From contig CAJONI010000026.1 in the NCBI GenBank assembly GCA_905235995.1, positions 17,757 through 81,756 on the forward strand: DNA of 64,000 nucleotides. The letters run 5' to 3'. This DNA is from an uncultured Bacteroidales bacterium. Its GTDB lineage: Bacteria > Bacteroidota > Bacteroidia > Bacteroidales > UBA932. Below the pieces are notes generated by a model. That model worked only from the letters and a program-made list of their open reading frames with translations. It was not told the origin of the DNA and made no database searches. This document shows positions 49,087 to 56,715 of this stretch, in pieces (position 1 is the stretch's first letter; each line of letters starts with the position of its first letter). The translations under genes and the position numbers were made by a program.

Positions 49087-49431
49087 CTATTTTTCGAGGA
49101 TTATGCGTTCAGGCGGCGCGGTGGGGGCGTGGAGCTGGGAGCCGCGGGCCCTGAGCATGCCGTCCACGCGGGTCCGGTTGTTCATTCCCACCAGGTCGAG
49201 GGTGCGCTGCTGATAGCTGATGCGCAGTTCCTGGAGAGTGCGCTCATTTTCCTGCACCCTGACCAGGTTCTGCTCGACGCTGAGGCTCCAGGCGATGAAG
49301 AGGCAGACGAGGGCGAAGACATAGACCAGGAAACCGAGCTGGCGGTCCAAGCCCCACTCGATCAACTTGTCGCCGCTCAGGAATCCGGCCACCTTGTCTA
49401 TGAAAGTCCTTATCTTTCCGCTCATTTTCAT
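49087..49431 (-). CDS. FtsL-like cell division membrane protein
   Basis: Single TM then coiled-coil; position between rsmH and ftsI. Confidence 0.8.
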   Translation of the reverse strand: MKMSGKIRTFIDKVAGFLSGDKLIEWGLDRQLGFLVYVFALVCLFIAWSLSVEQNLVRVQENERTLQELRISYQQRTLDLVGMNNRTRVDGMLRARGSQLHAPTAPPERIILEK

Positions 49432-50300
49432 CTCCGCCTTCCGGCGACTCTCAGTTTCGCGCTGCGCGCGCGCGTATTCAACGAAATTTCTTCCTCGGAA
49501 GGAAGAATCGGTTTCTTTTCAAGGCGCTCCAGGACGCCGTCCCGCCACGCCTCCCTTATCGCGTTCTTCACTATCCGGTCCTCAAGGGAGTGGTAGGTTA
49601 TCACGGCCAGCCTGCCGCCGGGGGCGAGGGTCCTTATTGCCTGGTCCATGAACTTTTCCAGGGAGGTCATCTCGCCATTGACCTCTATTCTGAGTGCCTG
49701 GTATATCTTGGCCAGGTACTTGTGTTCGAACAATTTAGGCAGGACGGGCTCAATTGCCCTGCCTAAATCTTCCGTGGTTCTCAACGGGCTTCTCGCGCGG
49801 CTGGCCACTATCAGTTCCGCCAGCCTCCCGCTCCCTTCCACCTCGCCGTAGAGCCGGAAGATCCTTTCCAGGTCTTCCCCACTGTAACTATTTACAATAT
49901 CCGCTGCGCAGCGGTGTGCGCGATGGTTCATTCTCATGTCCAGCGGAGCGTCGTCAAACCGGAAGGAGAAACCTCTCTCGCCGGTGTCGAACTGGTGCGA
50001 TGATACGCCCAGGTCGGCCAGGATTCCGTCTGCCGGGTCGCAGCCGTGATAGCGTGCAAACTGGTGCACGAACCTGAAGTCTCCGTGTACGAGCGTCAGC
50101 CTTGGGTCGTCGGGGGCGTTGGCCAGTGCGTCTTCGTCCTTGTCGAAGGCCAGGAGCCTGCCCTTGGGGCCCATACGGCGAAGTATTTCGCGGCTGTGGC
50201 CGCCTCCGCCGAAGGTCGCGTCGATGTAGGTTCCCTCGTCGCGGACATCCAGCGCCGCGATGCTCTCGTTGAGCAGGACGGGCGTGTGGTAGGCTGACAT
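49428..50300 (-). CDS. rsmH: 16S rRNA (cytosine(1402)-N(4))-methyltransferase RsmH
   Basis: YHTPVLLNESIAALDVRDEGTYIDATFGGGGHSREILRRM; GILADLGVSSHQFD; LAVITYHSLEDRIVK. Confidence 0.97.
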   Translation of the reverse strand: MSAYHTPVLLNESIAALDVRDEGTYIDATFGGGGHSREILRRMGPKGRLLAFDKDEDALANAPDDPRLTLVHGDFRFVHQFARYHGCDPADGILADLGVSSHQFDTGERGFSFRFDDAPLDMRMNHRAHRCAADIVNSYSGEDLERIFRLYGEVEGSGRLAELIVASRARSPLRTTEDLGRAIEPVLPKLFEHKYLAKIYQALRIEVNGEMTSLEKFMDQAIRTLAPGGRLAVITYHSLEDRIVKNAIREAWRDGVLERLEKKPILPSEEEISLNTRARSAKLRVAGRRR

Positions 50301-50318
50301 TGCCGGGCCCTCCTGCGG

Positions 50319-50765
50319 CTAACCGAGAATCTTTTCGGCCAGGGCGACGAAGTCTTCGCTTGCCATTGCCCGGGCTTCATATTTCTCCTTGTCCCAGATC
50401 TCGATCAGGTGGTTGTTTCCGGCGAAGACGACTTCCTTGTCGATTCCTGCCTTGTCGAGGAGTGCCTTGGGGACCGTCATGCGGCCCAGTTTGCTGTCTG
50501 GCTCTACGTCCGCAGTGCCTCGCATATATTCCCGCCAGAATTCGGCGTGTTCGGGATTGAAGAAGTTGAGTCGGCTTCTCACCGCTTCCGAATCGCTTTC
50601 CCACTGGTCGAAGGCATACATCTCGAGGCAATCTGCGAAGAGAGACTTCTTGACTACGAAGCGAAGGCTTGCACCTTCGCCCATACTGGACTTGAAGGCG
50701 GAAGGGAAGATGAGTCTCCCCTTGTCGTCAACTTTTGCCTTGTAGCATCCGATAAACTTCGCCAT
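50319..50765 (-). CDS. mraZ: Division/cell wall cluster transcriptional regulator MraZ
   Basis: FIGCYKAKVDDKGRLIFPSAFK; SKLGRMTVPKALLDKAGIDKEVVFAGNNHLIEIWDKEKYE. Confidence 0.96.
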   Translation of the reverse strand: MAKFIGCYKAKVDDKGRLIFPSAFKSSMGEGASLRFVVKKSLFADCLEMYAFDQWESDSEAVRSRLNFFNPEHAEFWREYMRGTADVEPDSKLGRMTVPKALLDKAGIDKEVVFAGNNHLIEIWDKEKYEARAMASEDFVALAEKILG

Positions 50766-50798
50766 CGTGTCCTATATGCGTATAGTGATGTGTGAGGA

Positions 50799-50850
50799 CA
50801 AAGGTAGAAATATTTTTCCACTTTCTCCCAATTCTTTCCATTTTTTTCCA
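50799..50850 (-). promoter_or_regulatory. mraZ/dcw promoter with four tandem 10-bp MraZ-type boxes
   Basis: Minus strand: TGGAAAAAAA|TGGAAAGAAT|TGGGAGAAAG|TGGAAAAATA (50850-50811) then -7 box TACCTTTG (50806-50799). Confidence 0.75.
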
Positions 50851-50877
50851 CAAAAGTTATCAACAGCCCTATGAACG

Positions 50878-50907
50878 ACGCCACCCCCGGGATTTCGGGG
50901 GTGGCGT
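50878..50907. other. Strong hairpin between lptB 3' end and the mraZ promoter, no T-tract
   Basis: ACGCCACCCCCG-GGATTT-CGGGGGTGGCGT perfect 12-bp stem; neither strand has a following U-run. Confidence 0.6.
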
Positions 50908-50942
50908 GGGAATGAGAACGGTGTCCGGGGCGGAGCCCTCTG

Positions 50943-51686
50943 CTACCTGTCGTGCAGGACGGCTTTGCGGAGCTCGAAGTTCTGGCCGAGGTATTTCTTG
51001 CGGACCTCGGGGTTGTCGGCGAGCTGCTGGGCGGTGCCGCTTTCGAGGATGGTGCCTTCGTAGAGAAGATAGGCGCGGTCGGTGATGGCCAGGGTCTCGT
51101 GGACGTTGTGGTCGGTGATGATGATGCCTATGTTCATCGTCTTGAGCTTGGCGATGATGTGCTGGATGTCTTCGACTGCGATGGGGTCGACGCCGGCGAA
51201 GGGCTCGTCGAGGAGGATGAACTTCGGATTGATGGCCAGCGCCCGCGCTATCTCGCAGCGGCGTCGCTCGCCGCCGGAGAGCTGGATGCCCTGGCTCTTG
51301 CGCACTTTCTGCAGGCCGAACTCGTCGATGAGGGTCTCGACCCTTTCCATGCGGTAGCTGCGCTCGAAGCCTGCCATCTCCATGACCGACAGGATGTTGT
51401 TCTCAACGCTCATGGAGCGGAACACCGAAGCTTCCTGAGCCAGATAGCCCACGCCTTTCTGTGCGCGGCGGTACATCGGCAGGTTGGTGATCTCTTCTTC
51501 TCCGAGGAAAATGCGGCCGGAATTTGGCTTGATCAGGCCGGTGATCATGTAGAAGCTCGTGGTCTTGCCGGCGCCGTTAGGCCCAAGGAGGCCCACTATC
51601 TCGCCTTGTTCAACCTCTATCGACACGCCCTTGACAACGGTGCGCTTGCCGTATTTCTTGACCAGATTGGTGCAGAAAAGTTTCAT
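50943..51686 (-). CDS. lptB: LPS export ABC transporter ATP-binding protein LptB
   Basis: GLLGPNGAGKTTSFYMITGLIKPNSGRIFL; IQLSGGERRRCEIARALAINPKFILLDEPFAGVDPIAVEDI. Confidence 0.96.
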   Translation of the reverse strand: MKLFCTNLVKKYGKRTVVKGVSIEVEQGEIVGLLGPNGAGKTTSFYMITGLIKPNSGRIFLGEEEITNLPMYRRAQKGVGYLAQEASVFRSMSVENNILSVMEMAGFERSYRMERVETLIDEFGLQKVRKSQGIQLSGGERRRCEIARALAINPKFILLDEPFAGVDPIAVEDIQHIIAKLKTMNIGIIITDHNVHETLAITDRAYLLYEGTILESGTAQQLADNPEVRKKYLGQNFELRKAVLHDR

Positions 51687-51688
51687 CG

Positions 51689-53371
51689 TCAGCTGATTTC
51701 CAGTTCAAAGTCCTTCTTCAAGGCATTGTATTCGGGCGAGTTGTCCTGCAAAAACTTTGCCTTTTCGGAGGGCATGTACATGCCTTTGGCCGTTTCGTCC
51801 GCCTGCTTGACATCCACCACGAGGCGCAGTCCGGGTTCGGCGAGCTTCCTTTGCAGGAAGGCTTCCATGCGGGGGCGGCAGTTGCGGTCGATCCATTCTT
51901 TCTGGGCCACGTTGCCCACTTCGAAATGGATCTCGCCTTCACTTCGGACGGGGATGGCCTGGGCGATGGCCGAGGAGAGCCGGGGCATCCTGGACTCACT
52001 GTCTGCCAGGGCCTTCCAGGCTTCTTCAAGGCTGGGTTTTCCGGGCTGTGCGGTTTCAGTGGCCGGGTTTTCGGGTGCGGGCTCGGCTGCGGCGGGTTCC
52101 TGTCTGGCTTCGGCCATCATTGCCTTCAGGGAGAGTCCCGTGGGCTTACGTTCGGGTTTGGGTTCCGTCTGTGCGGGCTCCACTGCTCTGGTGTTCGTCA
52201 CGCTCGCAGAAAAATGCTCGCTTTGCCGGACACCACCCGCTGCTTCGCCCTTATCATCGCTCTTGGAGCCTGCGAAATTGGCCGTTATATTGCAGAGCTT
52301 CAGCAGGGCGAATTCGATGAGCAGGCGGGGGTTGCCGCTCTGCTTGTAGCCGGCCTCGCAGGCGGAGGTGATGGACAGGGCCTCGAAGAGGAAGCCCAGG
52401 GAGCAACGCCCCGAATATTCCTGATAGCGGCGGGCCACCGTGGGGGCGAGTTCGATGAGCGTGCGCGAAGCTTCGTTCTTGCACACCACCAGGTCGCGGA
52501 AATGCGCGCTCAGGCCTCCAATGAAGCTCTGGGCGTTGAAGCCCTTGGAGAGTATCTCGTCGAAGGTCAGCATGGCCTTCGCGTAATCGCCCGCCAGGAA
52601 GTTGTCGGTCAGGGAGAAATAGTAGTCGTAGTCGAGCACCCCGAGGTTCTTGATCACCTGTGCGTAATCCACTTCCTTGCCGCAGAAGGCTACGGCCTGG
52701 TCGAAGAGCGTGAGGGCGTCGCGCATCGCACCGTCGGCCTTCTGGGCGATCACGTGCATCGCGTCCTCGCTCATCTTCACTCCTTCCTTCCCGGCTATCA
52801 CCTTCATGTTCTTCACCATGTCTTCGATGCCGATGCGGTTGAAGTCGTAGGTCTGGCAGCGGGAGAGGATGGTGGGGAGAATCTTGTGCTTCTCGGTGGT
52901 GGCCAGGATGAAGATGGCGTGGGCCGGGGGTTCTTCGAGGGTCTTGAGGAAGGCGTTGAAGGCCTGCTGGGAAAGCATGTGCACCTCGTCGATGATGTAG
53001 ACGCTGTAGCGTCCGATCTGCGGCGGGATGCGCACCTTGTCGGTCAGGGCGCGGATATCGTCGACAGAGTTGTTCGACGCCGCGTCGAGCTCGTGGATGC
53101 TGTAGGAACGTCCTTCCGCGAAGGAGCGGCAGGACTCGCATTCACCGCATGGCTCGAGGTCCGGGCCCGGGTTGGAGCAGTTGATGGTCTTGGCGAAGAT
53201 GCGGGCGGCGCTGGTCTTGCCTACGCCGCGCGGTCCGCAGAAGAGGTAGGCGTGAGCCAGCTGCCCCCGCTGGATTGAGTTCTTGAGCGTCCGGGCGATC
53301 GTCTCCTGGCCGAGCAGCGTCTCGAAGCTGTTTGGCCTGTACTTCCGTGCAGATACGATGAATTGTTCCAT
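51689..53371 (-). CDS. dnaX: DNA polymerase III subunit gamma/tau
   Basis: ARKYRPNSFETLLGQETIARTLKNSI; LFCGPRGVGKTSAARIFAKTINC; VYIIDEVHMLSQQAFNAFLKTLEEPP. Start MEQFIVSARKYRP chosen. Confidence 0.95.
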   Translation of the reverse strand: MEQFIVSARKYRPNSFETLLGQETIARTLKNSIQRGQLAHAYLFCGPRGVGKTSAARIFAKTINCSNPGPDLEPCGECESCRSFAEGRSYSIHELDAASNNSVDDIRALTDKVRIPPQIGRYSVYIIDEVHMLSQQAFNAFLKTLEEPPAHAIFILATTEKHKILPTILSRCQTYDFNRIGIEDMVKNMKVIAGKEGVKMSEDAMHVIAQKADGAMRDALTLFDQAVAFCGKEVDYAQVIKNLGVLDYDYYFSLTDNFLAGDYAKAMLTFDEILSKGFNAQSFIGGLSAHFRDLVVCKNEASRTLIELAPTVARRYQEYSGRCSLGFLFEALSITSACEAGYKQSGNPRLLIEFALLKLCNITANFAGSKSDDKGEAAGGVRQSEHFSASVTNTRAVEPAQTEPKPERKPTGLSLKAMMAEARQEPAAAEPAPENPATETAQPGKPSLEEAWKALADSESRMPRLSSAIAQAIPVRSEGEIHFEVGNVAQKEWIDRNCRPRMEAFLQRKLAEPGLRLVVDVKQADETAKGMYMPSEKAKFLQDNSPEYNALKKDFELEIS

Positions 53372-53410
53372 AGTCTGCAAATGTACGAATAAAATGCCTA
53401 TTTTTGCCGC
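53372..53410. promoter_or_regulatory. 39-bp divergent promoter region with two opposed -7 boxes
   Basis: Minus TACATTTG (53385-53378) 6 nt from the dnaX ATG; plus TATTTTTG (53399-53406) 4 nt from the M16 protease ATG. Confidence 0.65.
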
Positions 53411-54652
53411 ATGATCCACACAAAAACTTTCGAATGCGGGCTCCGCTTCGCTTTCCGCCGCACCCGTTCGCAGGTATCATACTCCGCGCTGGCCATCCGT
53501 TCCGGTACGCGCAACGAGCCGGAGGACTTCAGCGGCATCGCCCACATGACCGAACATATGCTTTTCAAGGGCACCCTCAAGCGCAGCCCGCGGCAGATCA
53601 GCAACCGCCTCGAGCGTCTGGGCGGCGAACTGAACGCCTACACCGCCAAGGAGGAAACGGTGCTCTATTCCACTGTCCTGAAAGAAGATACAGCAAAAGC
53701 TGTGGACTTGCTCTTCGAACTGGCCTTCACCTCGACCTTCCCGCAGAAGGAACTCGACAAGGAGCGCAGCGTGGTGATCGACGAGATCAACATGTACAAG
53801 GACTCGCCGTCGGAGTGCATCTTCGAGGACTTCGAGGCAATGATATTCGATTCCAGCCCGCTCGCCCGGCCCATACTCGGCACGACGCGGAGCCTGAAGA
53901 AGATCGATTCCGTGGCGCTCCAGGCCTATGTGCGTGAGAATTTCCGCCCCGAGAACATGTGCATCGCGATAGTGGGCAACCTCACCCCGCAGAGGGCGGA
54001 GCGCATCGCTCTGCAGGCCGCTTCGAAATATATCCCGGCAGACTACAGGCCCGCGCCCTCGCTGCCGCGCCCCGAGGTTCCGGCGCAGCTCCCGCCATGC
54101 CCGCATTTCTTCAGGGAAGTTGCCAAGAAGAACCATCAGGTCAACTGCATAGTAGGTACCACCGCCTACTCTTTCTACGACGAAAGGAGGATGGAAATGA
54201 TACTGCTGGCCAACCTGCTGGGCGGTCCGGGGACGAACTCACGGCTCAACCAGAAGCTCCGCGAGAAGAACGCCCTGGTCTACGCAGTCGACGCCTTGTT
54301 TACCCAGTTCGCCGACAGCGGTTCGCTGCTCATCTATTTCGGCTGTGAGAAGCCGAATCTTGAGCGCTGCATCGAACTCGTCCACGAAGAGCTCGCGATC
54401 CTGCGCGACAAGCCGCTGTCCGAGAGTGCGCTGCGGGCGGCAAGGAAGCAGCTTCTCGGCCAGCTGGCCGTATCTTCCGACAATGGAGAAGCCCAGGCCC
54501 TTGCCATGGCCAAGAGCATGATAGTCTTCGACGAGATACTCTCCGATGAAGAGCTGCGCCGCCGCATCGAAGCCATCACGCCCGCAAGCCTTCAGGAAGT
54601 TGCAGCCATGGCACTGGCGGAAGAGAGGCTTTCGACGCTCATTTTCCGATGA
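53411..54652 (+). CDS. M16 family zinc peptidase (insulinase/processing-peptidase-like)
   Basis: GIAHMTEHMLFKGT (HxxEH); LNAYTAKEETVLYSTVL; LDKERSVVIDEINMYKDSP; GGPGTNSRLNQKLREKNALVYAV. Confidence 0.95.
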   Translation: MIHTKTFECGLRFAFRRTRSQVSYSALAIRSGTRNEPEDFSGIAHMTEHMLFKGTLKRSPRQISNRLERLGGELNAYTAKEETVLYSTVLKEDTAKAVDLLFELAFTSTFPQKELDKERSVVIDEINMYKDSPSECIFEDFEAMIFDSSPLARPILGTTRSLKKIDSVALQAYVRENFRPENMCIAIVGNLTPQRAERIALQAASKYIPADYRPAPSLPRPEVPAQLPPCPHFFREVAKKNHQVNCIVGTTAYSFYDERRMEMILLANLLGGPGTNSRLNQKLREKNALVYAVDALFTQFADSGSLLIYFGCEKPNLERCIELVHEELAILRDKPLSESALRAARKQLLGQLAVSSDNGEAQALAMAKSMIVFDEILSDEELRRRIEAITPASLQEVAAMALAEERLSTLIFR

Positions 54653-54738
54653 TGTGAGATGCAACTTCTAAGAACAACTTCCGTGGAAAATGTATAAATT
54701 TGTAGTAGAAATTATTCACCAACAAACAGCAACACATT

Positions 54739-55167
54739 ATGGGACTTGTTAAAGAATTCAAGGAATTCGCCATGCGCGGCAACGTTCTCGACATGGCGGT
54801 CGGTGTGATCATCGGCGGCGCTTTTGGCAAGATTGTCTCTTCGCTGGTCAACGACATCATCATGCCGCTGATCGGTGCACTGCTCGGCCACGTCGATTTC
54901 ACCACTCTTTCCGCCACCCTGCGTTCGGCCACTCTCAACGAGCTCGGCGAAGTAGTGAAGCCCGCCGTGGTGATTCCCTACGGCAACTTCATCCAGGCGA
55001 CGGTCGACTTCCTGATCATTGCACTCTGCATCTTCTTCGTGCTTAAGGCCGTCAATGCCGTGACCCGCAAGAAGAAAGAGGAGCCCGCTCCGGAACCCGC
55101 CGAACCCGTGGTACCCGAAGACATCCAGCTCCTCCGCGAAATCCGCGACGAACTCAAGAAGAAGTAA
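54739..55167 (+). CDS. mscL: Large-conductance mechanosensitive channel
   Basis: [45 protein letters not shown]; two TMs; charged C-terminus. Confidence 0.97.
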   Translation: MGLVKEFKEFAMRGNVLDMAVGVIIGGAFGKIVSSLVNDIIMPLIGALLGHVDFTTLSATLRSATLNELGEVVKPAVVIPYGNFIQATVDFLIIALCIFFVLKAVNAVTRKKKEEPAPEPAEPVVPEDIQLLREIRDELKKK

Positions 55168-55170
55168 TCC

Positions 55171-55959
55171 GTGAAACGGTGTCTTCTCTGGCTGGCACTG
55201 CTGGCCTTTGCAAGCCCCGTGTGGGCGCAGAACCTGCCTGCAGTCTGCGCCCACCGCGGTTTCTGGCGCAGCGATGAGATTCCCAATGCGCAGAACTCCA
55301 TCGCTTCCCTCCGTCTGGCTCAGGAACATCAGCTCTGGGGCAGCGAATTCGACGTCCACCTGACCGCCGACGACGTGGTGGTGGTCTACCACGACGACGT
55401 GAAGGATAGTCTTACAATCCATCAGCACAGCTATCTGGAGCTGGCGGCCAAGCCGCTCAAGAACGGCGAGGTGCTGCCCACCATCGACATGTATCTCGAC
55501 CAGGGAGTCCTGTCGCCCTGCGTGCTGGTATTGGAATTCAAACCTCAGGACGATCGCGGGCGGGCCGACCGCATGGTCGACATCTGCTTCGCTGCGCTGA
55601 AGGAGCGAGGGCTCTGGGATCCGTCCCGGGTCATGTTCATCTCCTTCGACATCGAGATCTGCAAGCGTATCGCCGTCGAGGCCCCTGAATTCACCAACCA
55701 GTACCTTAGCGGCAACCTGTCGCCCATGGAACTGAAGGAATTGGGTATCAACGGGCTCGACTACCATTACAGTGTCTTCGGCCGCCATCCTGAATGGGTG
55801 GACCAGGCCCATGCGCTCGGCATGAGCGTCAATGTATGGACCGTGGACGGCCAGAAGGACATGCGCAACCTCGCCGAGATGGGAGTCGACTGCATCACCA
55901 CCAACGAGCCTCTGAAACTTCTGGAGGTGCTGGCGGAAATGGCCCCCGCCGAGGAATGA
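55171..55959 (+). CDS. Glycerophosphodiester phosphodiesterase family protein (probable GTG start)
   Basis: Signal peptide; PAVCAHRGFWRS...NSIASLRLAQEHQLWGSEFDVHLTADDVVVVYHDD; INGLDYHYSVF; SVNVWTVDGQKDM. Confidence 0.93.
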   Translation: MKRCLLWLALLAFASPVWAQNLPAVCAHRGFWRSDEIPNAQNSIASLRLAQEHQLWGSEFDVHLTADDVVVVYHDDVKDSLTIHQHSYLELAAKPLKNGEVLPTIDMYLDQGVLSPCVLVLEFKPQDDRGRADRMVDICFAALKERGLWDPSRVMFISFDIEICKRIAVEAPEFTNQYLSGNLSPMELKELGINGLDYHYSVFGRHPEWVDQAHALGMSVNVWTVDGQKDMRNLAEMGVDCITTNEPLKLLEVLAEMAPAEE

Positions 55960-55963
55960 CGGC

Positions 55964-56401
55964 ATGAAAGCACAGAAATACGAAGAGCTGCTGCCGCAGC
56001 TGCGGTCGCTGCTCTCCGGCGAAACCGATCCCATCGCCCGGATGGCCAACGTGGCCGCAGTCCTTCATGAGGCGATGGGATTCTGGTGGACGGGTTTCTA
56101 CCGCGTGCAGGGCGACCAGCTGGTCCTGGGACCTTTCCAAGGACCCGTCGCCTGCTTCCGCATCGCCAGGGGCCGGGGCGTCTGCGGCACGGCCTGGAGC
56201 CGCAAGGAAACCGTCGTTGTTCCCGACGTGGAAGAATTCCCCGGCCACATAGCCTGCTCTTCCGAATCCCGCAGCGAGATCGTCGTCCCGCTCCTGCGCC
56301 AAGGCGAAGTAATCGCCGTCCTCGACATCGACAGCCGCGAGCTGGCCAACTTCGACGATGTCGACAAACACTATCTCGAAAAGATAGTGGAACTCTTGTA
56401 A
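55964..56401 (+). CDS. GAF-domain free methionine-(R)-sulfoxide reductase (fRMsr) family
   Basis: GFWWTGFYRVQGDQLVLGPFQGPVACFRIARGRGVCGTAWSR; PGHIACSSESRSEIVVPL; AVLDIDSRELANFDDVD. Confidence 0.92.
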   Translation: MKAQKYEELLPQLRSLLSGETDPIARMANVAAVLHEAMGFWWTGFYRVQGDQLVLGPFQGPVACFRIARGRGVCGTAWSRKETVVVPDVEEFPGHIACSSESRSEIVVPLLRQGEVIAVLDIDSRELANFDDVDKHYLEKIVELL

Positions 56402-56420
56402 GCAGAGGCAGAGGGCTACT

Positions 56421-56664
56421 CTACTTCCTCGGTCCGATGAACCGGTCACCGTTGAAGTGAATCATATGGTCAGGCGTATCCGAAAGCCACACCTCAGTTT
56501 CCCAGGCGATATCGTCCACGTGCTTTTTGAACTCTTTTGCATTGGGAAAAGCCGTCACATACACAATCCCGTAGGGGCAATCCTTGGTGAACTCTTCCAG
56601 CTCAACCACACGTTTCGCCGATACCGGTCCGTGAGAGGATTTTTGAACAAATATTCGAGGTTCT
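56421..56664 (-). pseudogene. C-terminal remnant of a BsuBI/PstI-type type II restriction endonuclease
   Basis: [23 protein letters not shown]...[49 protein letters not shown] resembles the BsuBI/PstI C-terminal domain; no upstream catalytic domain, methylase or plausible start. Confidence 0.6.
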
Positions 56665-56715
56665 GTAGCATTTCCGCTGATTTTTGTATATTTGTAAGAT
56701 AATAACTTGAATTTC

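Noticed and set aside
50846-50866. DnaA-box-like TTTTCCACA and TTATCAACA upstream of mraZ as a possible oriC
   Set aside because: Only one good and one imperfect 9-mer; no dnaA/dnaN neighbours or AT-rich unwinding element; the CCA repeats are better explained as a MraZ operator.
50878-50907. 12-bp GC-rich hairpin as the lptB terminator
   Set aside because: No T-tract on either strand; kept only as an unexplained hairpin feature.
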